DNA of 64,000 nt from an uncultured Alloprevotella sp. (GTDB taxonomy: Bacteria; Bacteroidota; Bacteroidia; Bacteroidales; Bacteroidaceae): NCBI GenBank assembly GCA_944320745.1, contig CALUIN010000002.1, forward strand, positions 1 through 64,000, written 5' to 3'. Positions 43,410 to 54,000 of the stretch are shown here, in pieces (the first letter of the stretch is position 1; each line of letters starts with the position of its first letter). The notes under the pieces are model-generated. The model saw nothing but the letters and a program-made list of their open reading frames with translations, did no database searches and was not told the DNA's origin. Both the position numbers and the translations under genes were made by a program.

Positions 43410-44108
43410 TCATTCCAGGCGAACGGCGCCAGCGGTGTTGAGGCTGCGCGCCGTGTCGCTGTCCTTTTTCTGTAAGGTCCAAGTGTGCTGGTTGCCGTCC
43501 AGGCCGAGGTAGGTCAGGGTGAATCCTGGCGCGTCGGCCAGGCTGCCGAGTGGCAGGGAGATGTAGCTCGTGGCGAGCGATTCGCGGCCGTCTCCGTTCT
43601 GGTTGTGGCGGAACTCCAGGCGGACGTAGCCCTTCTCGTCGGGCGTGTCGTGGCGTATGACGTTGGCGTAGTGCACGCGGCCGGCATAGGGAGTGGTGGG
43701 TGTGCGGAACTGTATGTTGAGGTACCCGCCGCCGGTCCATACGTCGTCCACCTCGACCGGGTCGTTGCCCAGGCTGTCGCTTTCGGCCTGAGTCGGTTCG
43801 GGGAAGAATTCCTTTGTGAGTACGCGGTACAGGTCTACGAGGTATATGGTCTGCTGGCGGCGGTCGTTCTCCAGAAACTGGAAGGTGGTGATGACGCGCT
43901 GGCCGGGACGCTGCGCGCCGCAGTAGACGAGCAGCGAGCTGTCGGCCAGAGCGAGCTTCTCGCCGCTGTCGAAGCGGATGAGATACTGCCGGTCCATGCG
44001 GTCCACGGTGCCCATGCCCGCGTAGAGGGGCTCATAGTCATCGTTGTCGCAGGAAAGGATGGCGAAAAGACTGGCCATGAGGACCAGAATAAGCGTCTTG
44101 CATTTCAT
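43410..44108 (-). CDS. NigD-like lipoprotein
   Basis: A 232-residue lipoprotein: signal peptide MKCKTLILVLMASLFAILSC with lipobox cysteine at residue 20, then an N-terminal OB-like small domain and a C-terminal beta-sandwich (WTGGGYLNIQFRT, GYVRLEFRHNQNGD). The overall pattern is the Bacteroidetes NigD family, first described next to a bacteriocin but mostly of unknown role. ATG 44108 was chosen because the signal peptide begins there. First gene of the nigD-sigma-antisigma set; it suggests an envelope-sensing function. Confidence 0.85.
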   Translation of the reverse strand: MKCKTLILVLMASLFAILSCDNDDYEPLYAGMGTVDRMDRQYLIRFDSGEKLALADSSLLVYCGAQRPGQRVITTFQFLENDRRQQTIYLVDLYRVLTKEFFPEPTQAESDSLGNDPVEVDDVWTGGGYLNIQFRTPTTPYAGRVHYANVIRHDTPDEKGYVRLEFRHNQNGDGRESLATSYISLPLGSLADAPGFTLTYLGLDGNQHTWTLQKKDSDTARSLNTAGAVRLE

Positions 44109-44244
44109 GATAGTGATAATAGTTTGGTGAAACATGGTGCGGGGCGCGGGGCCGCTCCTGTGGGGGGCCTGGCCTGTCCCTCGACATAGGGTAAAGGGCA
44201 AGGCGGGTCGTTCCTTGCATCGCGTTGTGTTAAATAATAAGAAA

Positions 44245-44272
44245 CTCCCGGGCAAGTTTCCTTGCCCGGGAG
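44245..44272 (-). terminator. terminator of glnN
   Basis: A perfect 12-bp stem CTCCCGGGCAAG/CTTGCCCGGGAG with a four-base loop, followed on the minus strand by TTTCTTATT. It lies 34 bases after the glnN stop. The remaining 136 bases to the NigD start hold no exact -7 box. Confidence 0.85.
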
Positions 44273-44306
44273 CAGAATGAGGGGACGGAACCGGTCGCCC
44301 GGGCTC

Positions 44307-46496
44307 TTATCGGATGAAGAGTAGCTCGCGGTATTTGGGCAGTGTCCACATGCCATCCTCGACTATGAGTTCGAGCTTGTCGATATGGTAGCGGATGGAG
44401 TCCATGTAGGGGGCGATTTCGTCGTGATAGGCAACGGCCTTTTCGCGTATGTCCTCGATCTTGTTGACTACCTTGCGCTTTTCCACCATGGCTTCCACGT
44501 TCTCTGCGATGAAGCTCGTGTGCTTGTTGATTTTTTCGATGAGGTCTATGTTGTAGGCGCAAAGCTCCTTGGCCCGTTCGGCGGGGAAGGTGACCTGGAT
44601 TTTGTGCACATTGTCCACGAGCTCGCTTTGGTACTTCGTAGCCACGGGAATAATGTGGTTCATGCAGAGGTCGCCCAGTACGCGGGCCTCCACCTGAATC
44701 TTCTTCTGGTAGGTTTCCCACTTGATCTCGTTGCGCGCTTCCAGCTCGTGGCGGCACATGACGTTCATGCCCTCGAACATGCGTACGCTCTCCTCGTCCA
44801 GATAACGGTCGAAGATGAGGGGGCAACTGGTCTCGCAGTCCAGACCACGCCGGGCGGCTTCCGCCTTCCACTCGTCGCTGTAGCCGTTCCCGTCGAAGCG
44901 GATAGGCTTGCAGGTGCGGATGTCCTCGCGCAGCACATCGAGGATGGCGCTGACCTTGGACTCGCCCTTCTCCATAAGCGCGTCGACGCGTGTCTTGAAG
45001 TCCGTGAGGGCTTCGGCTACGGCCGTGTTGAGGGCAATCATGGCGCTGGCGCAGTTCGCACTCGAGCCGACTGCGCGGAACTCGAAGCGGTTTCCGGTGA
45101 AGGCGAAGGGCGACGTGCGGTTACGGTCCGTGTTGTCGATCATGAGTTCGGGCAGCTGCGGGATGTCGAGCTTCATGCCGTGCTTGCCTTCCATGGTGAA
45201 GAGTTCGTCCTTCGTGGAGTTCTCCACCTTGTCGAGCAGTTCGGTGAGCTGTGTGCCGAGGAAGGAGGATATGATGGCGGGCGGGGCCTCGTTGGCGCCG
45301 AGGCGGTGGGCATTGGTCGCGCTCATGATGGAGGCTTTCAGCAGGCCGTTGTGGCGGTACACGGCCATCAGCGTCTCTACTACGAACGTGATGAAGCGGA
45401 GGCTGTCCTCCGGCGTCTTGCCCGGCGCGTGGAGCAGCAGGCCCGTGTCGGTCGTGAGGCTCCAGTTGTTGTGCTTGCCACTGCCGTTGATGCCGGCGAA
45501 GGGCTTCTCGTGGAGCAGGCAACGGAACCCGTGCTTACGGGCGATTTTCCGCATGAGCGACATGATAAGCATGTTGTGGTCCACGGCCAGGTTGCATTCC
45601 TCGAAGATGGGGGCCAGTTCGAACTGGTTCGGCGCCACCTCGTTGTGGCGCGTCTTGCAGGGGATGCCAAGCTCTAAGGCTTGGATTTCGAGGTCACGCA
45701 TAAACTCGGCCACGCGTTCGGGAATGGCGCCGAAGTAGTGGTCCTCCATTTGCTGGTTCTTGGCAGAGTCGTGCCCCATGAGGGTGCGGCCGGTGAGCAA
45801 CAGGTCGGGGCGGGCGGCGTAGAGTCCTTCGTCGACGAGGAAGTATTCCTGCTCCCAGCCCAGGTTGGCCGTGACGTGCTTCACGTTGGGGTCGAAGTAG
45901 CGGGCCACGGCTGTCGCCGCGCGGTCTACGGCGCCGAGTGCCTTCTTCAGGGGCGCTTTGTAGTCCAGTGCTTCTCCGGTGTAGGAGATGAATACCGTGG
46001 GCACCATCAACGTATCGCCGATTATGAAGACCGGGGAGGCGGGGTCCCATGCCGAGTAGCCGCGCGCCTCGAACGTGGAGCGGATGCCGCCGTTGGGGAA
46101 GGAGGAGGCATCGGATTCCTGCTGTACGAGCTCCTTGCCGGAGAAGTCCTCGATCATGCCGCCTTTGTAGTCGTGTTCCAGAAAGGCGTCGTGCTTCTCT
46201 GCGGTACCTTCCGTCAGGGGCTGGAACCAGTGCGTGCAGTGCGTCACGCCCATGTCCATGGCCCACTGCTTCATGCCCTTGGCTATCTCGTCGGCGACGG
46301 AGAGTTCGAGCGGCGTGCCGCTTTCTATGGTCTCGCGCAGTTTCCGGTAAGTGGCCAGAGGCAGATACTTAAACATCTTCTCCTGGTTGAATACGTATTT
46401 GGCGAAGTATTCCGAGGGCCGTTCCTTGGGGGCCTTGATTTCCAGCGGGCGCTTCTTGAACGCTTCCTCTACGACTTTGAATCTTAAGTTGGACAT
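44307..46496 (-). CDS. glnN: type III glutamine synthetase
   Basis: A 729-residue cytoplasmic enzyme joining ammonia and glutamate with ATP. The length and motifs are those of the GSIII class typical of Bacteroidetes: GINGSGKHNNWSL, NRTSPFAFTGNRFEFRAVGSS, and ADQEEFF-like residues replaced by GWEQEYFLVDEGLY. The N-terminal FKVVEEAFKKRP is also class-specific. It lies 75 bases after dapL on the same strand; co-transcription is possible because no exact -7 box was found between them. Terminator at 44245-44272. Confidence 0.96.
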   Translation of the reverse strand: MSNLRFKVVEEAFKKRPLEIKAPKERPSEYFAKYVFNQEKMFKYLPLATYRKLRETIESGTPLELSVADEIAKGMKQWAMDMGVTHCTHWFQPLTEGTAEKHDAFLEHDYKGGMIEDFSGKELVQQESDASSFPNGGIRSTFEARGYSAWDPASPVFIIGDTLMVPTVFISYTGEALDYKAPLKKALGAVDRAATAVARYFDPNVKHVTANLGWEQEYFLVDEGLYAARPDLLLTGRTLMGHDSAKNQQMEDHYFGAIPERVAEFMRDLEIQALELGIPCKTRHNEVAPNQFELAPIFEECNLAVDHNMLIMSLMRKIARKHGFRCLLHEKPFAGINGSGKHNNWSLTTDTGLLLHAPGKTPEDSLRFITFVVETLMAVYRHNGLLKASIMSATNAHRLGANEAPPAIISSFLGTQLTELLDKVENSTKDELFTMEGKHGMKLDIPQLPELMIDNTDRNRTSPFAFTGNRFEFRAVGSSANCASAMIALNTAVAEALTDFKTRVDALMEKGESKVSAILDVLREDIRTCKPIRFDGNGYSDEWKAEAARRGLDCETSCPLIFDRYLDEESVRMFEGMNVMCRHELEARNEIKWETYQKKIQVEARVLGDLCMNHIIPVATKYQSELVDNVHKIQVTFPAERAKELCAYNIDLIEKINKHTSFIAENVEAMVEKRKVVNKIEDIREKAVAYHDEIAPYMDSIRYHIDKLELIVEDGMWTLPKYRELLFIR

Positions 46497-46571
46497 ATTG
46501 TTTGGTGTTTTGGTGTTGAGTGTTGCCGGCGGCGCGTACTGGGGGTGCGTCTGCCGGGGACGGGAGCCGTA

Positions 46572-47801
46572 TTACTTCAGCCAGGCGCGCAGGCGCTCCA
46601 TGGCGGTCTCGCAGTCGCCGCGGCTGCCGAAGGCCGTCAGGCGTATGTATCCTTCGCCGGCCGGGCCGAAGCCTACGCCCGGCGTCGAGACGATGTTTAC
46701 TTGGCTGAGGAGCTGGCCGAAGAAGGTCCAGCTGTCTGTCCCCTCCGGCGTGCGGAACCAGATGTAGGGGGCATCTACGCCGCCGTAGGCCTGGAGGCCT
46801 ACCTCGGCCAGCGTTTCGCGCATGATCCGCGCGTTTTCCATATAATATTGTATCGTGGCCCGTACCTGCTCTTTGCCTTCGGGCGTGTAGGTGGCTTCGG
46901 CCGCGCGCTGCACGATGTAGGCCGTGCCGTTGAACTTCGTACATTGCCGGCGGTTCCACAGGGTGTTGAGCTCCACGGGCTCGCCCTGGGCCGAGAGGAC
47001 GGTGAGCGCGTGAGGCACCACCGTGAAGCCGCAGCGCAGGCCGGTGAAGCCGGCCGTCTTGGAGTAGGAATGGAACTCCACGGCGCAGCGTTCCGCTCCG
47101 GGTATCTCGTAAATGGAGTGGGGAATCTCCGGACGTGTGATGTAGGCCTCGTAGGCGGCGTCGTAGAGAATGATGCTGCCGTTCGCCAAAGCGTAGTCCA
47201 CCCACTTCTTCAGTTCCGCGCGCGTCAGGGTAGTGCCCGTCGGGTTGTTGGGGTAGCAGAGGTAGATGAGGTCCGTTTTGTGGTCGGGCAGGGCCGGTAC
47301 GAAGTTGTTCTCCGCCGTACAGGGGCAGTAGGTCACCCGGTCCCACGCGCCGCCGGCAAAGTTTCCGGCGCGTCCGCCCATGACGTTCGAGTCGACGTAG
47401 ACAGGGTAAATGGGGTCGGTTACGCAGATCGTGTTGTCAGGCCCCAGGATGTCGCCGAAGTTGCCCGTGTCGCTTTTCGCTCCGTCGTTGATAAAGATTT
47501 CGTCCGTCTCGAGGTGGATGCCGCGGGGCGCGAAGTCGTTCTCCACTATGGCTTGGCGCAGAAACTCGTAGCCGTGTTCAGGGCCGTAGCCCTTGAACGT
47601 CTCGGCACGGCCCATTTCGTCGGTGGCGCGGTGAAGCGCCTCGATGACGGCCGCCGGCAGCGGGCGCGTCACGTCGCCTATGCCCAGGCGGATGAGGCTG
47701 GCCTGCGGGTGCGCTTTCCTGAAGTCGTCCACTCGCTGCGCTATGTCCGAGAAGAGGTAGTTGCGCTGAAGTTTCAGAAAGTTTTCGTTAATGCTTGCCA
47801 T
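46572..47801 (-). CDS. dapL: LL-diaminopimelate aminotransferase
   Basis: A 409-residue PLP enzyme converting tetrahydrodipicolinate directly to LL-diaminopimelate, the short DapL lysine route. Segments include RLGIGDVTRPLP, GYGPEHGYEFLR, DPIYPVYVDSNVM, CYPNNPTGTTLT and the PLP lysine in YSKTAGFTGLRCGF. It follows dapF after 120 bases, so the two consecutive pathway steps are clustered. The product feeds lysine and peptidoglycan. Confidence 0.96.
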   Translation of the reverse strand: MASINENFLKLQRNYLFSDIAQRVDDFRKAHPQASLIRLGIGDVTRPLPAAVIEALHRATDEMGRAETFKGYGPEHGYEFLRQAIVENDFAPRGIHLETDEIFINDGAKSDTGNFGDILGPDNTICVTDPIYPVYVDSNVMGGRAGNFAGGAWDRVTYCPCTAENNFVPALPDHKTDLIYLCYPNNPTGTTLTRAELKKWVDYALANGSIILYDAAYEAYITRPEIPHSIYEIPGAERCAVEFHSYSKTAGFTGLRCGFTVVPHALTVLSAQGEPVELNTLWNRRQCTKFNGTAYIVQRAAEATYTPEGKEQVRATIQYYMENARIMRETLAEVGLQAYGGVDAPYIWFRTPEGTDSWTFFGQLLSQVNIVSTPGVGFGPAGEGYIRLTAFGSRGDCETAMERLRAWLK

Positions 47802-47921
47802 GTTTTTTGTGTTTAGTCCGGTGCAGGGCGTCCGGGTGCGGTCCGCCTGGCCGGTATGTGTGGTCCGTATGTTCGGGAAAGAGGCGGGCGGTGCAGGGCC
47901 CGCTCCGGCCTCTGCGCGCAG

Positions 47922-48788
47922 TCAGTCGGCCGGGCCGTCGTCGCAGGCGATCTGTCCGTCGAACACCATCGTGGCGCCGCCCGTCATGTAGACGTGTCCG
48001 TCCGCCTCGTGCCAAGCTATGCGGAGGCGGCCGCCGTCCATGTCGATCTCCGAGGTCCGGCCGGCGCATCCGGTCAGTGTGGCTGCTACGGCTGTGGCGC
48101 AGGCTCCTGTGCCGCAGGCCTGCGTGATGCCCGAACCGCGCTCCCATACGCGCATGCGCAGACTGCCGTCCGGCCGCACTTCGGCAAACTCTATGTTGCA
48201 GCGCTCGGGAAAGACGGCCGCACGCTCCAGCGTGGGACCCGTCTCGGCCAGCGGCAGGTTTTCTACGTCCGTCGTGAAGACGACGAAGTGCGGGTTGCCC
48301 ATCGAGACAAACGTGCCGCGGAACGTGCGGCCGCTTGTGCTGACCACCTCGCCATCGGTGAGGCTGCCGTCCGCTGTGGCCAGCAGGCCGGGGGCCGACA
48401 GTACGGGCTTGCCCATATCCACGGTGACCGACTCCGTCAGTCCGTCGGGGCCGATGGTCAGTTGCAGCACTTTCACGCCCGAACGCGTAGCCAGGCGCAG
48501 GGTGCGGGCGCGGGTCAGTTTGCGGTCGTACAGATACTTGCCGACGCAGCGCGAGGCGTTGCCGCACATCTGCGCTTCCGACCCGTCGGCGTTGAATATG
48601 CGCATGGAGAAGTCGGCCACCTCCGACGGGCCTATCAGTACCAGTCCGTCGCCGCCGATGCCCTTGTGGCGGTCGCTCCAGAGGCGGGCCCAATGCTCCG
48701 GCCGGCTGATGGGAAACCTGGCCGTGTCGACGTAGATGTAGTCGTTGCCGGCCCCGTGCATTTTGGTAAACTCTATGACTTTCTGCAT
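47922..48788 (-). CDS. dapF: diaminopimelate epimerase
   Basis: A 288-residue racemase that makes meso-diaminopimelate from the LL form without cofactor. The two catalytic cysteines are in MCGNASRC and ACGTGAC. The N-terminal [15 protein letters not shown] is diagnostic. First gene of the dapF-dapL-(glnN) group; promoter at 48843-48850. Confidence 0.97.
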   Translation of the reverse strand: MQKVIEFTKMHGAGNDYIYVDTARFPISRPEHWARLWSDRHKGIGGDGLVLIGPSEVADFSMRIFNADGSEAQMCGNASRCVGKYLYDRKLTRARTLRLATRSGVKVLQLTIGPDGLTESVTVDMGKPVLSAPGLLATADGSLTDGEVVSTSGRTFRGTFVSMGNPHFVVFTTDVENLPLAETGPTLERAAVFPERCNIEFAEVRPDGSLRMRVWERGSGITQACGTGACATAVAATLTGCAGRTSEIDMDGGRLRIAWHEADGHVYMTGGATMVFDGQIACDDGPAD

Positions 48789-48842
48789 GGTGTGTCAGTT
48801 TGTGGGGGCGGGCGCCCAGGGGAGAACGCGCCGCCGACGGCG

Positions 48843-48850
48843 CAAAGTTA
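48843..48850 (-). promoter_or_regulatory. -7 box of the dapF-dapL operon
   Basis: The minus strand reads TAACTTTG, an exact TAnnTTTG match, 54 bases before the dapF ATG. Confidence 0.7.
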
Positions 48851-48934
48851 GTAAAAAATAGCCCTCGCCGTCAGCTCCCCGTTCAAAAATCCCGCGCGGA
48901 CGCGACATTTAGCCACCAGCCGCGGCGTGCCGCA

Positions 48935-48997
48935 AACGGGGTTAAGGCCCGTAGCGACGGGAATAGGCCGCGTAAGAACGGGGCTAAGCCCCGTGGT
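48935..48997. repeat. 21-bp tandem repeat, locus F
   Basis: Three units in exact register begin at 48935, 48956 and 48977: AACGGGGTTAAGGCCCGT, GACGGGAATAGGCCGCGT, AACGGGGCTAAGCCCCGT. The locus lies between two divergent promoters, 85 bases upstream of the dapF -7 box and 51 bases upstream of the MgtC one, so it is well placed to influence either gene. Confidence 0.9.
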
Positions 48998-49048
48998 CAG
49001 CGCACCGGGCCGGGACGGACGGAGGGCCGGCGTTCGGACGGAAATGCT

Positions 49049-49056
49049 TATATTTG
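49049..49056 (+). promoter_or_regulatory. -7 box of the MgtC-like gene
   Basis: TATATTTG, an exact TAnnTTTG match. The predicted transcript start near 49063 rules out the longer in-frame upstream codons. Confidence 0.7.
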
Positions 49057-49072
49057 CCGGTGTGAGACTAAA

Positions 49073-49756
49073 ATGTATGTACGTATGGACTACATGGACT
49101 TCTTTCTGCGCCTGCTCGTAGCAGGCATGCTCGGCGTGCTCATCGGCCTGGAACGGGAGTACCGCGCCAAGGAGGCGGGCTACCGCACGCATTTCCTCGT
49201 GGCGCTGGGCAGTGCGCTTATCATGATTGTTTCGCAGTACGGATTCCGCGACGTGCTCCAGCTTGGCGACAATGTGCGCTTCGACCCCGCCCGCCTGGCG
49301 GCGCAGGTGGTCACCGGCATCGGTTTCATCGGGGCCGGCACCATTATCCTGCAAAAGCAGGTGGTGCGCGGACTGACGACGGCGGCCGGCATCTGGGCCA
49401 CTGCGGGCATAGGGCTGGCGGTCGGCGCCGGCATGTACGGGCTGGGCGTTCTGGCCACGGTCCTGGTGCTTCTGGGCCTCGAGGTGCTGAGCCTCTTCTT
49501 CCGCAACATGGGTCTGCGCGCCACGCGGCTGGTATTCACGGCGGCGGACGAGGCCCTGGCACAGCGCGTGGCGCGCCGGCTGACGGAGCATGGCGCCTAT
49601 GTCGTGGCGTCCTACGAACTGTCGCAGACCGTGCAGGAGGGGCGTGCCGTCTGGCGTGCAGAGATGGTGGTGAAAAACCGCCGCTGGCGCGACGACGGCC
49701 CCTTGCGCCTGATTGTCACGGAATTTCCCGAGGCTGTGGTGCTCCAGGCGGACTGA
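49073..49756 (+). CDS. MgtC/SapB family membrane protein
   Basis: A 227-residue inner-membrane protein. The N-terminal half holds four or five transmembrane segments and MgtC signatures LIGLEREYRAKEAGYRTH, QVVTGIGFIGAGTI and GLTTAAGIWATAGIGLAVG. The C-terminal 80 residues are a soluble ACT-like domain. MgtC-type proteins are linked to Mg2+ limitation and ATP synthase control in pathogens, but the role in Bacteroidales is not established. ATG 49073 or 49085 are both open. A hairpin at 49790-49836 separates it from the convergent tolC-like gene. Confidence 0.9.
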   Translation: MYVRMDYMDFFLRLLVAGMLGVLIGLEREYRAKEAGYRTHFLVALGSALIMIVSQYGFRDVLQLGDNVRFDPARLAAQVVTGIGFIGAGTIILQKQVVRGLTTAAGIWATAGIGLAVGAGMYGLGVLATVLVLLGLEVLSLFFRNMGLRATRLVFTAADEALAQRVARRLTEHGAYVVASYELSQTVQEGRAVWRAEMVVKNRRWRDDGPLRLIVTEFPEAVVLQAD

Positions 49757-49789
49757 CCCGCTGCCGTGCCGGGCGCGGCAGCATAAGGC

Positions 49790-49836
49790 AGCCGTCCCCT
49801 CCGGCCGCACTTACGGGGTGCGGCGGGGGGACGGCT
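49790..49836. terminator. bidirectional hairpin between MgtC-like and TolC-like genes
   Basis: AGCCGTCCCC pairs with GGGGACGGCT, with inner CCGCAC/GTGCGG pairing. No T-run is present on either side. Confidence 0.65.
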
Positions 49837-49858
49837 TGGCATGGAGCGCGGTGCCCGC

Positions 49859-51031
49859 TCAGAGATCGTTCCGGTAGAGTTCGGCCAGGACCTTCTGGTA
49901 TTCCGTTTCCAGGCGGAGGCGTTCCTGCAGGTTGCGGTACACGTTGTCCGTCTCGGTATAGAAGTCCATGACGGACAGGCCGCCTTCCTCGACGGCTTTG
50001 CGGAGCGTTGTCAGCGACTGGCGCATCAGTTGCGTGTCGTAGGCATCGGCTTCGCGACGCAGTTGCCGCAGTTCGTCGAAGCGGGCCTGTAGGTCCGTGG
50101 CGGCTTGCAGGCGTGCGTCGTCGCGGCGCAGTTCCGCCTCGGTCAGGCGCAGGCGCGCCGTCTTCACCTTGTCGCGGTTCGAGAAGAGGGGGATGGAAGC
50201 GCCGATGAGCAGTCCGTGGCTGGCTTCGCTCTGGTCCGTGTTGCGGCGATAGCCCAGCTCCAAGCGGGGAATCCATCCTTGGCGGTTCACCTTGACCTCC
50301 TGGCGCGAGGCGCTGACGGCAGCGTCGGCGGCCTGCACTCCCGGATCGGCGGCCAGCAGGCGGTCGCGCAGCGCGGCGAAGTCCGTGGCCGAGGGCGCCG
50401 GGGGAAAGGCGCGCGTGTCGAGGCTTACGGCCTTTCCGCCGTTGAGCCGCTGCAGCTCCCTGAGGGCCGAGGTCCTCAGCCGCTCGTTCTGCGCGGTCTC
50501 CGTGCCGAGGCTCATCTGGTCCATGCGGATCTTGTTGAGCTCAATCTGGGTGGCGTCGCCGGCGGCCATCCGTTTCTCGTAAAGGGCCAGGAGACGCGTG
50601 GCGTAGCTTTGCCGCTCGTCGAGCAAGTCCTTTTCGCGGTTCAGGCGGATCAGGTCCAGGCAGAGCTGTTTGGCCTGGAGCAGCAGGTCGCGCCGTGAGG
50701 CCGCGTACTGCCACTCCATGGCCGCCTGCTGCAGGCGGCCATGTTTGCGCCGGGCGGCGTAGAGCGTGGGGAAGTCGAAGCCCTGCGACACGACCAGTTC
50801 CGAGCTGGCCATCCCTCCGGCACCCCGCCGGAAGAACGGACTGTACTCTACGGACGGGCCCTCAAGCCGGTTTTGCGACCGTACCTCCTGAATGTCCGCG
50901 GCGCCGGCCTGGCGCAGGGCCTGCAGTTCGAGGTTGTTTTTCTCTATGTCCCGCAACAGGCTGTCCAGGGACTGGCCTGCCGCCGCGGCGGGCAGCAGGG
51001 CGAGAGTGAGGAAGAGGAGAAAATGTTTCAT
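49859..51031 (-). CDS. TolC family outer-membrane efflux protein
   Basis: A 390-residue outer-membrane channel of the TolC/CusC family with a signal peptide (ending PAAAAG) and two outer-membrane efflux repeats made of long helices (LDSLLRDIEKNNLELQALRQA, LSVMDFYTETDNVYRNLQERLRLETEYQKVLAELYRNDL at the end). It is shorter than most TolC proteins (about 420-480) but complete. It overlaps the RND gene by four bases and is the exit duct of that tripartite pump. Confidence 0.92.
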   Translation of the reverse strand: MKHFLLFLTLALLPAAAAGQSLDSLLRDIEKNNLELQALRQAGAADIQEVRSQNRLEGPSVEYSPFFRRGAGGMASSELVVSQGFDFPTLYAARRKHGRLQQAAMEWQYAASRRDLLLQAKQLCLDLIRLNREKDLLDERQSYATRLLALYEKRMAAGDATQIELNKIRMDQMSLGTETAQNERLRTSALRELQRLNGGKAVSLDTRAFPPAPSATDFAALRDRLLAADPGVQAADAAVSASRQEVKVNRQGWIPRLELGYRRNTDQSEASHGLLIGASIPLFSNRDKVKTARLRLTEAELRRDDARLQAATDLQARFDELRQLRREADAYDTQLMRQSLTTLRKAVEEGGLSVMDFYTETDNVYRNLQERLRLETEYQKVLAELYRNDL

Positions 51032-54000
51032 GCTTCAGGGTTCGGGGTTTGGGAGAATTGTTTGTTTTTCCGATGCATCCGTTCGTAGACAATAGGGATG
51101 ATGAACGCGTTGAGGAACGTGGACGTCAGTAGTCCGCCGAGGATGACTTTGGCCATGGGGCTTTGGATCTCGTTGCCGGGCTCGCCGCCGCGCAGGGCCA
51201 GCGGGATGAGTGCCAGCGCGGACGAGAGGGCCGTCATGAGTATGGGGTTGAGGCGGTCGAGTGAGCCGCGGACCACGCTTTCGCGCAACGTCAGGCCGCT
51301 CTCTTCGCGCAGCTGGTTGTAGCGGTTGATGAGCAGTATGCCGTTACGCGTGGCGATGCCGAAGAGCGAGATGAAGCCTATGACGGCGGGGATGCTCACC
51401 TCGCCCGTAGTGAGCCACAGGGCGAAGACTCCGCCGATGAGCGCCAGCGGCAGGTTGATGAGCACGACGGCACTCTCCAGCGCGTGGCGGAACTGCATGT
51501 AGAGCAGCAGGAATATGAGCACGAGGCTGATGAGCGACGTCAGCAGCAGAGTGCGGCTGGCGCTTTGCTCGTTCTCGAACTGTCCGCCGTATTCTATATG
51601 GTAGCCTTCGGGCAGATGTATCTCCCGCGCTATGCGGTCCTGGATGTCGTTCACGACGCTGCGCAGGTCGCGTCCGCTGGTATTGGCCGAGATGACGATC
51701 TTCCGCTTCACGTTCTCGCGGTTAATCGTGTTGGGTCCCGTCGCGGAGACAACGTCGGCGAGGTCGGCGAGCGGGACGGCCTGGCCTTGCGGCGTGTCGA
51801 GCATGAGGTCTTGCAGCCGCTCCATCGTGCTGCGGTGGCTCTCGCCGGCCCGGACCACGAGGTTGAAGGCCTTGCCGTCTTCGTAGACCTGGGAGACGGC
51901 TTCGCCCGCCATGCAGACGGAGAGCATCTCGTTGAATTGCGGGAGCGTGATGCCGTAGCGCGCCAGCATCTCGCGCTTGGGCACGATCTTCAGTTCCGGC
52001 CGCTCCACCTGCTGCTCTACGTTCAGGTCCGCGATGCCCTCTACGGACTGGATGCTTTCCTTAATCTGGTTGCCGATGGCATACATTTTGTTCAGGTCGT
52101 CCCCGAAGAGCTTGATGGCGATACTGGCCTGCGTGCCGCTGAGCATGGCATCGATGCGGTGGCTGATAGGCTGGCCGATTTCGATGTTGGCCCCGGCAAG
52201 CGTGGCGAGTTTGTGGCGCACGTCGTCGAGAAACTCCGCGTGTGTGCGGTCCTTGAGTTCGAAGGGCGCTTCTATCTCCGATACGTTCACGCCCAGGGCG
52301 TGCTCGTCGAGTTCGGCGCGACCGGTCTTGCGGGCTACGGTCTGAATCTCGGGGAGGGAGAGAAGCAGCTGCTCGGCCTGATGGCCTATCTTGTCGGATT
52401 CTTCCAGGGAAACGCCGGGCAAGGTGCTGACGTTGATAGTCAGTGAGCCTTCATTGAATGCCGGGAGGAAGCTGTGGCCTAACGTGAAGAAGAGTCCGAC
52501 GGCTACGGCCAGGAGCGCCACCGTCCCGCCCAGCACGCCGCGCCTGTGGTCAAGCGCCCAGACCAGCGCGAGGCGGTAATACTTCTTGAGCCAGACGGCG
52601 AGGAATGCCTCCTTCGGCAGGCCGTTCCCCTTGGTCCGGCCGCCAAGCAAGTAGCTGCAGAGCACCGGCGTGAGGGTCAGCGCCACGACGGTCGAGGCGA
52701 AGAGCGCCACGATAAAGGCCACGCCGAGCGGCACGAGCATGCGGCCTTCCATGCCGCTAAGGAAAAAGAGCGGCAGGAAACTGACGATGATGATGAGCGT
52801 ACTGTTAAGGATGGGCATGCGTACTTCCCGCGATGCGTTGAATACGACCTGGAGCACGGGCAACCGTGCGCCGGTCGGCAGCATGCGGTTCTCGCGCAAA
52901 TGCTTCCAGACATTCTCCACGTCGACAATAGCGTCGTCCACCAGCGAGCCTATCGCGATGGCCAGGCCGCCCAGACTCATGGTGTTGATGGTCAGGCCCA
53001 TGTAGTGCAGTGTCAGGATGGAGATGAGGAGCGACAGGGGCAGCGTCACGAGCGATATGACTGTCGTGCGGAAGTTGGCCAGGAAGAGGAAGAGGACCAG
53101 GACAACGAAGACGGCGCCCTCGTAGAGCGACTGCTGCACGTTGTGGATGGAGCTTTCGATGAAGCGCGATTGGCGGAAGGTGTCGGTCGATACGTGCACG
53201 TCGGCGGGCAGGTCCTTTTGCACGTCGGCCAGGACGGACTCCAGGCGTTCCGTCAGGTCGATGGTCCCGGTGTCGGGCTGCTTCGTTACGGTGAGCAGCA
53301 CGGCGGGCTTGCCCCGCTCAGAGGCCACGCCGAGCTTGGGTTGCTGGGCGCCGATTTTCACGTCGGCCACGTCGGCCAGCGTGATGGGGACACCGCCCAC
53401 GGTCTTCACCACGGCGCGGGCCATCTGCGCTGCCTCGGTCGTGGAGATAAGGCCCCTGACGATGTATTCGTTGCCATACTCATAGATGACGCCGCCGTCC
53501 GTGTTCTGGTTCATTCCCCGCGTTGCGGCCATTACTTCGCCCAGCGTCACGCCGAAATGCTTCATGCGGCCGGGGTGGAGCAGTATCTGGTATTCCTTTA
53601 CGTCGCCGCCCAGCACGGACACCTGCGCCACTCCGCCCGTCGAGAGCAGGCGCGGGCGCACCGTCCAGTCGGCCAGCGTCCGCAGGTCCAGCATCGACGT
53701 GCTGTCCGCTGTGAGGCCTACGATGAGCACTTCGCCCAGAATGGACGACTGCGGGCCCAGCACGGGCCGGTCTACGCCCTGCGGCAGCGATTCGCCTACG
53801 GCGGCGAGCTTCTCCGAGACAATCTGGCGCGCCAGGTAGATGTCTGTTCCCCAGTCAAATTCCACCCATACGACCGAGAAGCCCGTCGTCGACGAGGAGC
53901 GGACCCGCCGCACGCCGGTCGCTCCGTTGACGGCCGTCTCTATGGGGAAGGTCACCAGCTGCTCCACCTCTTCGGCCGCCATGCCGCCCGCTTCGGTCAT

